Positions 44,594-55,785 of a DNA stretch of 64,000 bases are shown piece by piece (the first letter of the stretch is position 1; each line of letters opens with the position of its first letter). A model generated the notes under the pieces. The model did not search any database. It worked only from the letters and a program-made list of their open reading frames with translations, and had not been told where the DNA came from. This stretch comes from Lachnospiraceae bacterium (lineage in GTDB: Bacteria; Bacillota; Clostridia; Lachnospirales; Lachnospiraceae), in contig JAFZLD010000010.1 in assembly GCA_017553505.1 (NCBI GenBank), positions 1-64,000 on the forward strand, written 5' to 3'. The translations under genes and the position numbers were made by a program.

Positions 44594-45970
44594 TTATGAA
44601 ACCAGGTTCTGACCGATGTTTACGACGTCTCCCGCGCCCATAGTTATCAACAGGTCATCGGTAGTGCAATTTTCCTTAACGAATTTTTCGATTTCCGAAA
44701 AATCTTTAATATACGTTACATCGATTCCACGTTTCTTCATCGCTTCGTAAAGCGTCTGCGAGTTGCAACCGTATATGTCTTTCTCGCGTGCCGCATATAC
44801 ATCACACAACACAACCTTGTCGGCCAAAGAAAGCGCTTCGACAAAGTCAGGCAACAACGCTTTCGTACGAGTATACGTATGAGGCTGGAACACAACCCAA
44901 AGCTTATTGTGAGGCTTCTGTAATGCTGCATTCAACGTAGCGCGGATCTCTGTGGGGTGGTGAGCATAATCGTCCACTACAGTCACGCCGTTAAAGGAAC
45001 CGAGCTCCTCGAAACGACGCTTCGAACCGCTGCACTTAAGGAGAGCAGACTTAATATTGGAAGCGGATACCTTAAGGTTACGTGCAACCGCAATAGCTGC
45101 AAGCGCATTGGATACATTGTGGATACCGGTCGTGGCAAGCGTTACATCAAACTCACCGCCTGTCTTCTTAACATGGCAGGTAAAAGAAGGATGTCCGTTC
45201 TTATCAAAGCTTACATCGGAAGCCCAGAAATCAAACGCGGGCGAAAATCCGTAAGTAACATAAGGGCACTTGATATCCTTGACAATCTCACGATAGTTAT
45301 CAATCTCACCGTTTATTACAAGCAAACCGTCTTCGGGCAACAAATCCGCGAAACGCTTGAAAGAACTGCGAATATCGTTAATATCCTTAAAGAAATCGAG
45401 ATGGTCTTCTTCTATATTAAGTATGACTGAAATCTTAGGGAAGAAACTTAAAAAGCTGTTGGTGTACTCGCAGGCCTCAAAAATAAAGTAATCGTGAGCA
45501 CCTACGCGAAGATTGGAATTGATGCTCTTTAAAACACCGCCGACCGAAAGGGTAGGATCTGTATCAGCCTCAAGCATAATCTCCGAAATCATTGAAGTAG
45601 TGGTGGTCTTACCGTGAGTACCGCTTACAGCAACCGGAGTATTATATCCCTTCATAAGCTGGCCCAAAAACTCGGCTCTTGTCATGTGAGCCTTGCCCGA
45701 CTCCATCATAGCCTTGTACTCGGCATTGTCGGGACGGATGGCCGCGGTATAGACGATTAAATCAACATCATCGGTAATATGGGAAGTCTCCTGACCGTAG
45801 TAGACGGTAGCGCCGTCTTCGGAGAGCTTTCTTGTCAAATCACTTTCCTTGGAATCGGAGCCGGAAACCTTGTAGCCGTCCGCAAGAAGAATGCTTGCAA
45901 GACCGCTCATGGAGATACCTCCGATGCCTATAAAATAAACATGCATATCAGAATTTAAAGTAATACTCAT
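44594..45970 (-). CDS. murC: UDP-N-acetylmuramate--L-alanine ligase
   Basis: This 458-residue enzyme adds L-Ala to UDP-MurNAc in peptidoglycan synthesis. The N-terminal nucleotide fold is VYFIGIGGISMSGLA, the ATP loop is VSGTHGKTTTTSMI, and the later EACEY, NIEEDHLDFF and DDYAHHPTEI segments match. GGGAG is 8 bases from the ATG. It is transcribed in the same direction as the DnaD operon but is separated from it by 324 bases with DnaA boxes. Confidence 0.96.
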   Translation of the reverse strand: MSITLNSDMHVYFIGIGGISMSGLASILLADGYKVSGSDSKESDLTRKLSEDGATVYYGQETSHITDDVDLIVYTAAIRPDNAEYKAMMESGKAHMTRAEFLGQLMKGYNTPVAVSGTHGKTTTTSMISEIMLEADTDPTLSVGGVLKSINSNLRVGAHDYFIFEACEYTNSFLSFFPKISVILNIEEDHLDFFKDINDIRSSFKRFADLLPEDGLLVINGEIDNYREIVKDIKCPYVTYGFSPAFDFWASDVSFDKNGHPSFTCHVKKTGGEFDVTLATTGIHNVSNALAAIAVARNLKVSASNIKSALLKCSGSKRRFEELGSFNGVTVVDDYAHHPTEIRATLNAALQKPHNKLWVVFQPHTYTRTKALLPDFVEALSLADKVVLCDVYAAREKDIYGCNSQTLYEAMKKRGIDVTYIKDFSEIEKFVKENCTTDDLLITMGAGDVVNIGQNLVS

Positions 45971-46152
45971 AACTAAATCTCCCGTCGGACACTTTCTTTT
46001 TCCAAATCCGACAGATTGATTATAGCATTACTGACAAAAAACGCAAACGAAACGAAACTTTCGTTGATTAAAAGGAAAAAGTGGGGTACACTTAATATAG
46101 AGCATTTTTCGGAGCATTCTAGCTCCATAATAAGCTATATCTGGAGGCATCA

Positions 46153-47427
46153 ATGATAAAAAAAGAGATGATTGCCATGCTTTTGGCGGGTGGCCAGGGA
46201 AGCCGACTCGGAGTTTTGACCGCCAAGATGGCCAAGCCTGCCGTTTCTTTCGGCGGCAAGTACAGAATTATTGATTTTCCGCTTTCCAACTGTATTAATT
46301 CGGGTGTTGATACCGTGGGTGTGCTTACCCAGTACCAGCCGCTTCGACTTAATACGCACATCGGCATAGGTATTCCGTGGGACCTCGACCGTAACATCGG
46401 TGGTGTAACCGTTCTTCCTCCTTACGAGAAGAGCGAGAACAGTGAGTGGTACACAGGTACGGCCAATGCAATCTACCAGAACCTGGATTATATGGAGACA
46501 TACAATCCGGACTATGTTCTTATTCTTTCCGGTGACCATATTTATAAGATGGACTATGAAGTTATGCTTGATTTCCACAAGGAGAAAGGCGCTGACGTAA
46601 CTATCGCCGTTATGCCCGTTCCCATGGAGGAGGCTAAGCGTTTCGGTATCATGATTACCGACGAGACCGGAAAGATAACCGAATTCGAAGAAAAGCCCGA
46701 GAATCCGAGGAGTAACCTCGCTTCAATGGGTATCTATATATTCAACTGGAAGACATTAAAAGAAGCCCTTATCGCGAAGGCCAATCAGCCCGCACTGGAC
46801 TTTGGTAAGCATGTCATTCCTTACTGCCACGACAACGGTTCGCCCATGTACGCTTATGAGTTCACGGGCTACTGGAAGGACGTAGGAACTCTTGAGTCCT
46901 ACTGGCAGGCTAATATGGAGCTTATCGACCTTGTGCCTGAGTTTAACCTCTACGAAGAGTACTGGAAGATTTACACCAAGAGCGAGACCCTTCCTCCTCA
47001 GTATCTGTCCAAGGACAGCGTAATCGAGAGAAGTATCGTGGGTGAAGGCAGCGAGATTTACGGTAAGGTATACAATTCCGTAATCGGACGCGGCGTTGTC
47101 ATCGGCGAGAATGCCGTTATCAGAGACTCCATCATCATGAATGAAGTCGAGATCAAAGAAAGCGCTCAGTGCATTAAGTGTATTGTTGCAGAGGGTGCCG
47201 TAATAGGCGAGAACGCCGTGCTCGGCGAGGGCGAAGAACAGCCCAATGAAACCGATCCCAAGATTTACAATGCAGGTATTGTAACAATCGGCGAGAAGAC
47301 ACTTATCCCCGCAGATGTCCGCATCGGCAAGAACAGCGTGGTACTCGGTGCCACCGGTCCGGAGGATTACCCCGAAGGAGTCTTAAAGAGCGGTTCAACA
47401 CTTATAAAGGCAGGTGACGAGGTATGA
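46153..47427 (+). CDS. glgC: Glucose-1-phosphate adenylyltransferase
   Basis: This 424-residue enzyme makes ADP-glucose for glycogen synthesis. Motifs are [60 protein letters not shown], the FEEKP motif and the C-terminal left-handed beta-helix (~290-420). GGAGG precedes the ATG. It overlaps glgD by an ATGA, so the two subunits are made together. Confidence 0.96.
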   Translation: MIKKEMIAMLLAGGQGSRLGVLTAKMAKPAVSFGGKYRIIDFPLSNCINSGVDTVGVLTQYQPLRLNTHIGIGIPWDLDRNIGGVTVLPPYEKSENSEWYTGTANAIYQNLDYMETYNPDYVLILSGDHIYKMDYEVMLDFHKEKGADVTIAVMPVPMEEAKRFGIMITDETGKITEFEEKPENPRSNLASMGIYIFNWKTLKEALIAKANQPALDFGKHVIPYCHDNGSPMYAYEFTGYWKDVGTLESYWQANMELIDLVPEFNLYEEYWKIYTKSETLPPQYLSKDSVIERSIVGEGSEIYGKVYNSVIGRGVVIGENAVIRDSIIMNEVEIKESAQCIKCIVAEGAVIGENAVLGEGEEQPNETDPKIYNAGIVTIGEKTLIPADVRIGKNSVVLGATGPEDYPEGVLKSGSTLIKAGDEV

Positions 47428-48542
47428 GAGCAATCGGTATAGTATTGGCCGGCGGATCCAGCCATCGTATGAAAGAACTCGTGTCCAGAAGAGCGGTTGC
47501 CGCAATGCCCGTTGCAGGCAGCTACAGAAGTATCGACTTCGTACTCAGTAACATGTCCAACTCTCACATTCAGAAGGTCGGCGTATTTACCCAGTACAAT
47601 GCCGGAAGCCTTAACGAGCACTTAAGCTCATCCAAATGGTGGGACTTCGGACGTAAGCAGGGTGGTCTTTACGTATTCACTCCCGCGGTTACTGCCGAGA
47701 ATAACTTCTGGTACAGAGGAACGGCAGATGCAATTTATCAGAACCTTTCTTTCTTGAAGAACAGCCACGAGCCTTATGTGGTAATCGCTTCGGCTGACTG
47801 TATCTATAAGATGGATTACAATAAGCTTCTTGAGTACCATATCGAAAAGAAGGCCGACATCACCGTAGTGTGCCGTGATGCCGACGATCTTCGCGACATC
47901 GATCGTTTCGGTACCATCAAGATGAACGAAGAATACCGTATCGAAGAATTTGAAGAGAAACCTGTTGTTGCCAAGACTTCAACCATTTCCTGCGGTATCT
48001 ACGTAATCAGAAGACGTGCGCTTATCGAGATGATTGAGAAGTGTGCTTCCGAAGACCGTTACGATTTCGTAAGAGACGTACTTATAAGACTTAAAGATAT
48101 AAAGAAGATTTACGGCTATAAGATTTCCGAGTACTGGCGTAACATCGCAAGCCTCGAGGACTATTTCTCCACCAACATGGACTTCTTAAAGCCTCAGATT
48201 CGTAACTACTTCTTTAAGCAGTACCCGGATATCTACTCCAAGGTAGACGACCTTCCGCCCGCCAAGTACAATGTCGGCGCGCAGGTACGTAACAGCCTTA
48301 TATCAAGCGGTACCATCGTTAACGGCGTAGTCGAGGATTCCGTAATCTTCAAGGAGACCTACATCGGTAACAACTGCGTTATTAAGAATTCAATCATCCT
48401 TAACGACGTATACATCGGTGACAACTCTTACATTGAGAACTGTATCGTAGAGAGCCACGGCACCGTCCGGGCCAACTCTTATTACAAGGGCGAAGGCGGT
48501 ATCAAGGTAGTCATCGAAGAGAGCGACAGATTTATAATGTAG
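47424..48542 (+). CDS. glgD: Glucose-1-phosphate adenylyltransferase subunit GlgD
   Basis: This 372-residue GlgC paralog keeps the fold ([53 protein letters not shown] and the C-terminal beta-helix) but lacks the intact GGxGxRL nucleotide loop, as expected of the regulatory GlgD of Firmicutes. It overlaps glgC by 4 bases and ends in a terminator. No glgA or glgB is in the window. Confidence 0.94.
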   Translation: MRAIGIVLAGGSSHRMKELVSRRAVAAMPVAGSYRSIDFVLSNMSNSHIQKVGVFTQYNAGSLNEHLSSSKWWDFGRKQGGLYVFTPAVTAENNFWYRGTADAIYQNLSFLKNSHEPYVVIASADCIYKMDYNKLLEYHIEKKADITVVCRDADDLRDIDRFGTIKMNEEYRIEEFEEKPVVAKTSTISCGIYVIRRRALIEMIEKCASEDRYDFVRDVLIRLKDIKKIYGYKISEYWRNIASLEDYFSTNMDFLKPQIRNYFFKQYPDIYSKVDDLPPAKYNVGAQVRNSLISSGTIVNGVVEDSVIFKETYIGNNCVIKNSIILNDVYIGDNSYIENCIVESHGTVRANSYYKGEGGIKVVIEESDRFIM

Positions 48543-48550
48543 TTTATGGG

Positions 48551-48580
48551 GCCCGCGGGTATGTTCTCGCGGGCTTTATT
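48551..48580 (+). terminator. Terminator after glgD
   Basis: GCCCGCG and CGCGGGC form a 7-bp stem with a 10-base loop, then TTTATT. Confidence 0.78.
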
Positions 48581-48666
48581 GCGCTTTCTTTGGCTTATAA
48601 CGGTTGCCTTAATACACGCACTTTTGTATAATGATTGCGGTGTAACGCACCACAGGAGAAGAAATA

Positions 48667-49251
48667 ATGATTATTATCGCAGGTCTCGGCAATCCCGGGA
48701 AAGATTATGCAGGAACCCGCCACAACGCGGGCTTCATGACAATAGATGCACTCGCTTCCAAGTACGGCATAGACGTAGGCGAGAAAAAGCACAAGGCAAT
48801 CATAGGTAAAGGCGCCATCGAGGGTCACAAGGTAATACTTGCGAAGCCTCAGACGTTTATGAACAACAGCGGCGAGAGCCTTAGGGAACTCGTGGATTAT
48901 TATAAGCCCGACATTGAGACGGAAGTCATTGTTATCTACGATGACATTACGCTTGATGTGGGCGGTATTCGCGTGCGCAAGAAAGGCTCCGCGGGCGGAC
49001 ACAACGGCATGAAGAGCATCATCGCTCATCTCGGCACCACCGACTTTCAGAGAGTTCGCGTGGGAATAGGCGAGAAGCCTCCGCGCATGGACCTTGCGGA
49101 CTGGGTGCTCGGACATTTCCACAAAGAGGACATGGAGCCGCTTAAGGACGCAATCGATGAAGCCTGCGCCGCGACCCTTATGATTATGAACGGCGAAGTT
49201 GACGAAGCCATGAACAAATACAACCGCAAGGTTGACAGGACACAAGAATGA
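48667..49251 (+). CDS. pth: Peptidyl-tRNA hydrolase
   Basis: This 194-residue enzyme frees tRNA from dropped peptidyl-tRNA. MIIIAGLGNPGKDYAGTRHNAGF with the catalytic His, KPQTFMNNSGES, and GGHNGMKSI are diagnostic. GGAG precedes the ATG. It overlaps mfd by 4 bases, the usual Firmicutes pth-mfd pair. Confidence 0.96.
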   Translation: MIIIAGLGNPGKDYAGTRHNAGFMTIDALASKYGIDVGEKKHKAIIGKGAIEGHKVILAKPQTFMNNSGESLRELVDYYKPDIETEVIVIYDDITLDVGGIRVRKKGSAGGHNGMKSIIAHLGTTDFQRVRVGIGEKPPRMDLADWVLGHFHKEDMEPLKDAIDEACAATLMIMNGEVDEAMNKYNRKVDRTQE

Positions 49252-52200
49252 GAGCATTGACAGGGCCCCTTATGAGCCTTCCGGGTATCACGGAGGCCAA
49301 AGCGGAACTTAGGAAAAAGAAAAACGTATCGGTCACGGGCTGCGTCGATTCCCAGAAGTGGAACATGGCATATGCCCTTGCCGAAGGGTTTTCCAATAAA
49401 GTGATAGTAACGTACAGTGACGTCCGGGTTAAAGAGATTTACGAGGACTACAGAATGTACGATAAAAACGTGCGCATGTATCCCGCCAAGGACGCTATTT
49501 TCTACCAGGCGGACGTGCACGGCAACAAGATTACAAGAGACAGAATCGCATGTCTTAAAAGAATACTCATGGGCCTTCCCTGCACCATTATCACCACTTT
49601 CGGCGGTCTTATGAATGCGGGCGCGGGACTTGATTTACTTAAGAACAGTCTTATTAAAATCTCAGTTAACGGCGAGGTATCCGAGAAAGAGCTTATCAAG
49701 AAGCTTTGCGCTCTCGGCTACGAAAAGACCTATCAGGTGGAGGCAGGCGGCCAGTTCTCGGTGCGCGGCGGCATCATCGACATCTTTGATTTCACCGAAG
49801 ACAATCCATACAGAATAGAGCTCTGGGGCGATGAAGTAAGCTCCGTACGAAGCTTTGACGTTCAGAGCCAGCGTTCCATCGAGCGCCTCGAGAGCATTAC
49901 CATCTATCCGGCTACGGAGTTGCCTCTTTCCGAGGATGAACTCTTAGGCGGACTTGTCGGCATTGAAGCAGAGACTAAGGCGGCAGTTAATAAGTTCAGA
50001 AAGAACGGTCAGCCCGAAGAAGCCCACAGACTTGAAGCAATGTTCGAAGAAGTAAGAGAGCAGATTACCGAACTTCCCTGGACATTTAACGCCGACGGTT
50101 ATCTTAAGTACTTCTTCAAAGAGCCCCTTTCGGTCTGTGACTATATGCCGGGTGCTTTATTTATACTGGACGAGCCTTCCCGTATCAAAGAACATGCCGA
50201 GGCGGTGGAGCTTGAGTTCAGAGAAAGCATGAAGGCCCGTCTTGAGAAAGGTTACAGCCTTCCGGGACAGACCGACATCCTAATTGGAAGCGCGACCATC
50301 AATGCGAAGCTTGCGGCAGAAAGTCTTCTCATGCTCAGCACCATGCCGGTGAAGGGCTATTCGATTAAGCCCGATTTCACGATGGGCGTAACCGCAAGAA
50401 GCATTCCTTCTTACAACAACAGTTTTAACGAACTCGTAAGAGATTTGAACTCATATAAGAAGCGTAAGTATAAAGTACTCATTCTTTCGGGCTCACGTTC
50501 CAGAGCGGAGCGTATTGCCGAGAGTTTGAGAGGTGAAGAGGTCAACGCTTTCTTTTCCGAAGACCGAAATCACGAGCTTCAAAGCGGCGAGATAATGACC
50601 ATGTACGGCCGGGTTATGAAGGGCTTTGAGTACCCCGAAATCGGCTTTGTTGTCATATCCGAAAGCGACATCTTTACCGAGGCCAAGAAGAAAAAGCGCA
50701 AGAAGCGCTACGAATCCGAGGGCAATAAGGTCAGAGACTTTAACGACCTTCAGGTAGGCGATTACGTCGTGCACGAAAGCTTTGGTATCGGCGTTTACAA
50801 GGGTATCGAGAAGGTTGAAGTCGACAAGGTCGCCAAGGACTACATGCGCATAGAATACAAGGACGGTGGTGTGCTTTACGTGCCCGCGACCGCTCTTGAC
50901 GTTATCATGAAATACGCTTCCGCGGATGCCAAGAAGCCCAAGATTAACAAGCTTGGCACCAAGGAATGGGAGAATACCACCGGCAAGGTTAAGACCGCAG
51001 TCAATGAAGTGGCTGAGGAACTCGTGACCCTTTATGCCGCAAGACGCGACAAGGCAGGCTACGTATTCAGCCAGGACACTGTCTGGCAGCAGGAATTCGA
51101 GGAGAGCTTCCCCTACGAAGAAACCGGCGACCAGCTCGAAGCCATCGAGGCCACCAAAGCGGACATGGAGAGCACCAAGATTATGGACCGTCTCATCTGC
51201 GGCGACGTGGGCTTCGGTAAGACCGAGATAGCCATCCGCGCGGCCTTCAAGGCGGTTCAGGACGGCAAGCAGGTAGTCTTCCTCGTACCCACCACCATTC
51301 TCGCTCAGCAGCACTACAACACCTTCAGCGAAAGAATGCGCGACTTCCCCGTAAAAGTAGCGCTCTTAAGCCGTTTTGTGCCCAAATCCGAGCAAAAGAA
51401 AACCATCGAAGACCTTAAGAAAGGCATGGTAGATATCGTAATCGGTACCCATCGCATGCTTTCTGCAGACATACAGTTCAAAGACCTTGGACTCCTTATT
51501 ATCGATGAGGAGCAGCGCTTCGGCGTAACTCACAAGGAGAAGATCAAGCATATCAAGGACGACGTCGATGTGCTTACCCTTACCGCAACACCTATTCCCA
51601 GAACGCTTCACATGAGCCTTGTGGGAATAAGAGACATGAGCCTTCTCGAAGAGGCTCCCGGCGACAGACTGCCCATTCAGACCTACGTGTGCGAGTACAA
51701 TCCCGAGATGGTGCGTGAAGCCATCAACCGAGAACTTTCCCGTCACGGTCAGGTCTATTACGTATACAACAGGGTCAACAATATCGCAGAGGTTACCGCG
51801 GGTATCCAGGCACTCGTGCCCGAAGCGAATGTTGCTTTTGCCCACGGGCAGATGAAGGAGTCCGAGATTGAGCGTATTATGTACGACTTCATCAAGGGCG
51901 ATATCGATGTGCTCGTGTCCACTACGATTATCGAGACCGGTATCGACATTCCGAATGTTAATACCATGATTATTCACGATTCCGATAGGCTCGGACTTTC
52001 GCAGTTATATCAGCTTCGCGGCCGCGTAGGTCGTTCCAACAGGACGGCGTATGCTTTCTTGATGTACAAGCGAGACAAGATACTTGAGGAAGTTGCAGAA
52101 AAGCGTCTTCAGACCATTCGTGAGTTTACAGATCTCGGAAGCGGCTACAAGATTGCCATGCGCGACCTTGAAATCCGCGGCGCCGGCAATATCCTCGGCA

Positions 52201-52772
52201 TGAGCCAGCACGGTCACATGGCGGCTGTCGGATACGACCTCTACTGCAAGATGCTTAACAAGGCCGTTCAGATGAAAAAAGGCGAGACCGTCACCGAAGA
52301 CTTTAACACGGTTGCGGACCTTGACGTAGATGCATATATTCCATCCGAATACATCCTCAACGAAATCCAGAAGCTCGACACTTACAAGCGTATCGCTGCT
52401 CTTGAGACTCAGGAAGAAATCAACGATATGCGCGACGAACTCAAAGATCGCTTCGGCACTGTTCCGAAAGCCTGCGAGCACCTGCTTCGTATTTCGGGTC
52501 TCAGAAATGCCGCTCACAGACTGGGCATTACCGAAGTGCGCGGGCGTAACGGGGAGATTTCTTTTACCTTCAAGCCCGACGCTGCGATTAAGACAGAGAA
52601 TATCGGCACGCTCCTTACACGTCACAAGAAGAATCTGACGCTCTTTGCCAAGGCCGTACCTCCCGTATTTACATACAGATACAGGACCGTCGGTGAGGTG
52701 GGACAGGATGAAAAACTGCTTCTTGAAAAGACCGAAAAAATGATTGAAGAAATGACTGAATATTTGCTGTAA
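49248..52772 (+). CDS. mfd: Transcription-repair coupling factor
   Basis: This 1174-residue translocase removes stalled RNA polymerase and recruits UvrA. The N-terminal UvrB-like part (~20-330) includes YQVEAGGQFSVRGGIIDIF. The RNA-polymerase-binding domain (~490-560) has LQVGDYVVHESFGIGVYKG. The helicase has Walker A CGDVGFGKTEIAIRA, DEEQRFGV, TLTATPIPRTL and RGRVGRSNRTAYAFL, followed by the C-terminal TRCF domain. Length fits the family. It is translationally coupled to pth. Confidence 0.97.
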   Translation: MRALTGPLMSLPGITEAKAELRKKKNVSVTGCVDSQKWNMAYALAEGFSNKVIVTYSDVRVKEIYEDYRMYDKNVRMYPAKDAIFYQADVHGNKITRDRIACLKRILMGLPCTIITTFGGLMNAGAGLDLLKNSLIKISVNGEVSEKELIKKLCALGYEKTYQVEAGGQFSVRGGIIDIFDFTEDNPYRIELWGDEVSSVRSFDVQSQRSIERLESITIYPATELPLSEDELLGGLVGIEAETKAAVNKFRKNGQPEEAHRLEAMFEEVREQITELPWTFNADGYLKYFFKEPLSVCDYMPGALFILDEPSRIKEHAEAVELEFRESMKARLEKGYSLPGQTDILIGSATINAKLAAESLLMLSTMPVKGYSIKPDFTMGVTARSIPSYNNSFNELVRDLNSYKKRKYKVLILSGSRSRAERIAESLRGEEVNAFFSEDRNHELQSGEIMTMYGRVMKGFEYPEIGFVVISESDIFTEAKKKKRKKRYESEGNKVRDFNDLQVGDYVVHESFGIGVYKGIEKVEVDKVAKDYMRIEYKDGGVLYVPATALDVIMKYASADAKKPKINKLGTKEWENTTGKVKTAVNEVAEELVTLYAARRDKAGYVFSQDTVWQQEFEESFPYEETGDQLEAIEATKADMESTKIMDRLICGDVGFGKTEIAIRAAFKAVQDGKQVVFLVPTTILAQQHYNTFSERMRDFPVKVALLSRFVPKSEQKKTIEDLKKGMVDIVIGTHRMLSADIQFKDLGLLIIDEEQRFGVTHKEKIKHIKDDVDVLTLTATPIPRTLHMSLVGIRDMSLLEEAPGDRLPIQTYVCEYNPEMVREAINRELSRHGQVYYVYNRVNNIAEVTAGIQALVPEANVAFAHGQMKESEIERIMYDFIKGDIDVLVSTTIIETGIDIPNVNTMIIHDSDRLGLSQLYQLRGRVGRSNRTAYAFLMYKRDKILEEVAEKRLQTIREFTDLGSGYKIAMRDLEIRGAGNILGMSQHGHMAAVGYDLYCKMLNKAVQMKKGETVTEDFNTVADLDVDAYIPSEYILNEIQKLDTYKRIAALETQEEINDMRDELKDRFGTVPKACEHLLRISGLRNAAHRLGITEVRGRNGEISFTFKPDAAIKTENIGTLLTRHKKNLTLFAKAVPPVFTYRYRTVGEVGQDEKLLLEKTEKMIEEMTEYLL

Positions 52773-52835
52773 AAAGAACAGTTGTTATATTAATTGGTTA
52801 ATTAGAAAATTGTAGTATTAATGAGTAATTTTATA

Positions 52836-52864
52836 TTGCCGTACTGTCGGAAACTTGATAGAAT
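52836..52864 (+). promoter_or_regulatory. Candidate promoter of the atp operon
   Basis: TTGCCG (52836-52841), a 17-base spacer and TAGAAT (52859-52864), ~33 bases before atpZ. Confidence 0.5.
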
Positions 52865-52896
52865 GACTGTTGGAGCGCTTTTGAGGGGTGGTTTTT

Positions 52897-53166
52897 ATGA
52901 AAAGAGGAGAACTTAACGAAATTGTCAAACAAATTTCTCTTCTGGGCCAGTTAGGCCTTTCTATTATAATGCCTCTTCTTCTGTGCATTTTGTTGTGCTG
53001 GTACTTAACTACGAGGCACGGGGTAGGCCTTTGGGTCTACATTCCCGGTTTCTTTTTCGGCCTTGGTGGCTCGGCAATGACGGTTTACAAATTCTATCTT
53101 TCTACGACTCGCGATACCAAAAAAGAAGACAAGAAGAAAACTGTGTCCTTTAACAGACACGAGTAA
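52897..53166 (+). CDS. AtpZ-like F-ATPase accessory protein
   Basis: This 89-residue protein has two membrane segments (LSIIMPLLLCILLCWYL and YIPGFFFGLGGSAMTVYKF) and the AtpZ/ATPase_gene1 layout, including GLWVYIPGFFFGLGGSA. AtpZ forms a small cation channel or assembly helper with AtpI. GAGGGG lies ahead of the ATG at 52897. It is first in the atp operon. Confidence 0.8.
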   Translation: MKRGELNEIVKQISLLGQLGLSIIMPLLLCILLCWYLTTRHGVGLWVYIPGFFFGLGGSAMTVYKFYLSTTRDTKKEDKKKTVSFNRHE

Positions 53167-53178
53167 TTGGAGTTATAT

Positions 53179-53640
53179 ATGGGTAAATTACTTGACAGGC
53201 TTCAGCCTGCGGTAAAAAAAGAAACTAAGAACGTATTCCTCTACACGCTTATCGGCAGTGTAGTGATGATAATAGCCATTTTTGTTTTGCACAAGTGGTT
53301 TTGGCCCGATTTGTTTCCCTTTGATTACACTGTTTTCACGGGAGCGTTCGGGGGGCTTTTTGTAGCGGTATTGAATTTCTTTTTGATGTCGCTTACGGTT
53401 CAGGCCGTTACTTCGGAAGAGGATGACAAAGTTGCCATCGATATTATGAAGAAAAGCCTTGCCAAAAGAAAGCTGTTACATTTTGTATGGATTGCAATCG
53501 CAATCGCGGCACCGTTTGTTTTCTGGCCGGCAGGGGTTTTACCCTTACTTTTTCCAACTGCCGGTATCAAGATAAAAGGAATTATCGAACGAGAAAAATA
53601 TATAAGACAGGAGGTGGAGCAAAAGCAAGATGGATGTTAG
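53179..53640 (+). CDS. ATP synthase subunit I-like protein
   Basis: This 153-residue membrane protein has four hydrophobic segments in the AtpI position, between atpZ and atpB. The family is weakly conserved; the layout (two early segments, then FPFDYTVFTGAFGGLFVAVLNFF, then a last pair) fits AtpI, which helps assemble the c ring or import Mg2+. It overlaps atpB by 11 bases. The start at 53179 has TTGGAG ahead of it. Confidence 0.75.
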   Translation: MGKLLDRLQPAVKKETKNVFLYTLIGSVVMIIAIFVLHKWFWPDLFPFDYTVFTGAFGGLFVAVLNFFLMSLTVQAVTSEEDDKVAIDIMKKSLAKRKLLHFVWIAIAIAAPFVFWPAGVLPLLFPTAGIKIKGIIEREKYIRQEVEQKQDGC

Positions 53641-54397
53641 TGAAAAAATCGTAGGCCCCAAAGTCTATTGGGAACTACCGGTGGACATCCCTGTGCTTGG
53701 AAGGTTTCATATAACGGAAACCATGGTGGTAAGTTGGATTGTAATGATTATTATTACAACCGTCTGCATATGCCTTACGCGTAAGCTTAAGGTGAAAGAT
53801 GTTTCCAAGCGACAGGCCTTCGCAGAAATGCTTGTGGAAACCGCCGATAAGTTCGTAATCGGCAACATGGGCGAGAAATTTGCTTACTTTGTTCCCTTTG
53901 TGGCGGCATTGTTCGCAACCAGTGTGGTATCCAATCTTATCAGCTTAACGGGTATATTCAGAAGTCCCACGGCCGATTTGAATACCGAAGCATCGTGGGC
54001 TTTAGTGGTATTTGTAATTATCACTTCCCAGAAGATTAAAGTAGGCGGTGTCGGCGGATACCTTAAGGGATTCACACAGCCTATACCTGTTTTGACGCCC
54101 TTTAACGTATTATCGGAACTTGCAACCCCTATCAGTATGGCTTGCCGTCACTTCGGTAACATACTTTCGGGTTTCGTAATCAATATTCTTATTTACGCAG
54201 CACTCGCTGTGGCAAGTTCAAAGCTCCTGGGATTAATTCCCGGCGTAGTGGGAGCACTTCTCTCACATGTACCCATCTTCAGTGTGGGTCTTCCGGCGAT
54301 ATTATCGGTTTATTTTGACTGGTTCTCCGGAGTAATGCAGGCATACATTTTCTGTATGCTGACAACTATGTATATTGCAAATGCCGCAGAAGGCTAA
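53630..54397 (+). CDS. atpB: F-type ATPase subunit a
   Basis: This 255-residue subunit a forms the ion half-channels beside the c ring. The conserved LSELATPISMACRHFGNILSGFV helix carries the essential Arg, and FSVGLPAILSVYFDWFSGVMQAYIFCMLTTMYIANA is the last helix pair. About six membrane segments are seen. It lies between atpI-like and atpE genes in the operon. The adjacent c subunit suggests sodium coupling. Confidence 0.94.
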   Translation: MDVSEKIVGPKVYWELPVDIPVLGRFHITETMVVSWIVMIIITTVCICLTRKLKVKDVSKRQAFAEMLVETADKFVIGNMGEKFAYFVPFVAALFATSVVSNLISLTGIFRSPTADLNTEASWALVVFVIITSQKIKVGGVGGYLKGFTQPIPVLTPFNVLSELATPISMACRHFGNILSGFVINILIYAALAVASSKLLGLIPGVVGALLSHVPIFSVGLPAILSVYFDWFSGVMQAYIFCMLTTMYIANAAEG

Positions 54398-54709
<312 letters not shown>

Positions 54710-54730
54710 CTCATTTAGGAGGTTATAAGC

Positions 54731-55234
54731 TTGAAAGTACAGGACTTAGTTACTATCGATCCCTGGACCCTCATAGCACAGTTACTTAACCTTTTTATCC
54801 AAGTGATGCTGATTAAGAAGTTTCTTTTTAAGCCCATACGCGAGGTTCTTGCCAAGCGTAAGGCTTTAGCAGACGCAGAACTTGCCGATGCGGCCAAGGC
54901 CAAAGAAGAAGCAGAAGCACTTAAGAGCGAGTACGAAGAAAGCATGAAACAGGCCCGCGATAAGGCCAATGACATTCTTAACACCGCTCAGAAATCCGCA
55001 TCGCAGCAGAGCGAAGAAATCATCCGCGAAGCCAATGCTCAGGCCGTATCCATCAAGGCCAAGGCCGAAAGAGACATTGAGCAGGAGAGACGCAAAGCTG
55101 TCAACGAGATTAAGGATGAAATCGGTGATATGGCTATGGAGATTGCCGGTAAGGTAATCGGAAGAGAGATTAACTCTTCGGACCATGAGAAACTGATAGA
55201 TGATTTTATCAATAAAGTAGGAGAAGAGTCATGA
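54731..55234 (+). CDS. atpF: F-type ATPase subunit b
   Basis: This 167-residue stator subunit has an N-terminal membrane segment (LIAQLLNLFIQVMLIKKFLF) and a long charged coiled coil to the end. It begins with TTG at 54731, with AGGAGG 9 bases upstream; no in-frame ATG lies near. It overlaps atpH by an ATGA-type 4 bases. Confidence 0.92.
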   Translation: MKVQDLVTIDPWTLIAQLLNLFIQVMLIKKFLFKPIREVLAKRKALADAELADAAKAKEEAEALKSEYEESMKQARDKANDILNTAQKSASQQSEEIIREANAQAVSIKAKAERDIEQERRKAVNEIKDEIGDMAMEIAGKVIGREINSSDHEKLIDDFINKVGEES

Positions 55235-55770
55235 CGGAATATGCCAGAGTTTATGGTGGCAGTCTGTATGACTTGGCTTCCGAAGAAAAGCTTACAGACG
55301 CCATTTTGGAGCAGATGCAGGAAGTTAAAGCGATATTCAGGGAGAATCCCGAGTATCTTAAGCTTCTTTCGGAACCTTCGGTTAAGAAAGAAGAGCGTAC
55401 CGATCTCATAGAGAAGGCCTTTGGTGCCGACGCCGAGAGATATCTGGTAAACTTCCTCAAGATTCTTTGCGAAAGAAATCTGTTACGCGAGTATGAAGGC
55501 TGTACGGAAGAATTCACAAAGAGATACAATGCCGACCACGGAATAGCAGAAGCGGTTGTAACAAGCGCTGTTGAGCTTACCGAGGAAAAGAAAAAGGCAC
55601 TTAAAGCAAAGCTTGAAAAGGTGAGCGGTAAGACCGTTTCACTTGTAACGAAGGTTAATCCCGCAGTTGTTGCGGGACTTAAGGTCGAAATCGAGGGAAC
55701 TGAGATCGACGGTACCGTAAGCGGACGTCTGAACGAAATTTCCAAGAGATTAAACGACACGATACTATAA
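55231..55770 (+). CDS. atpH: F-type ATPase subunit delta
   Basis: This 179-residue delta subunit connects the stator to the top of F1. YARVYGGSLYDLASEE opens the helical domain, and the end VNPAVVAGLKVEIEGTEIDGTVSGRLNEI is typical. It overlaps atpF by 4 bases and lies 15 bases before atpA. Confidence 0.94.
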   Translation: MTEYARVYGGSLYDLASEEKLTDAILEQMQEVKAIFRENPEYLKLLSEPSVKKEERTDLIEKAFGADAERYLVNFLKILCERNLLREYEGCTEEFTKRYNADHGIAEAVVTSAVELTEEKKKALKAKLEKVSGKTVSLVTKVNPAVVAGLKVEIEGTEIDGTVSGRLNEISKRLNDTIL

Positions 55771-55785
55771 GGATGGAATGGAATT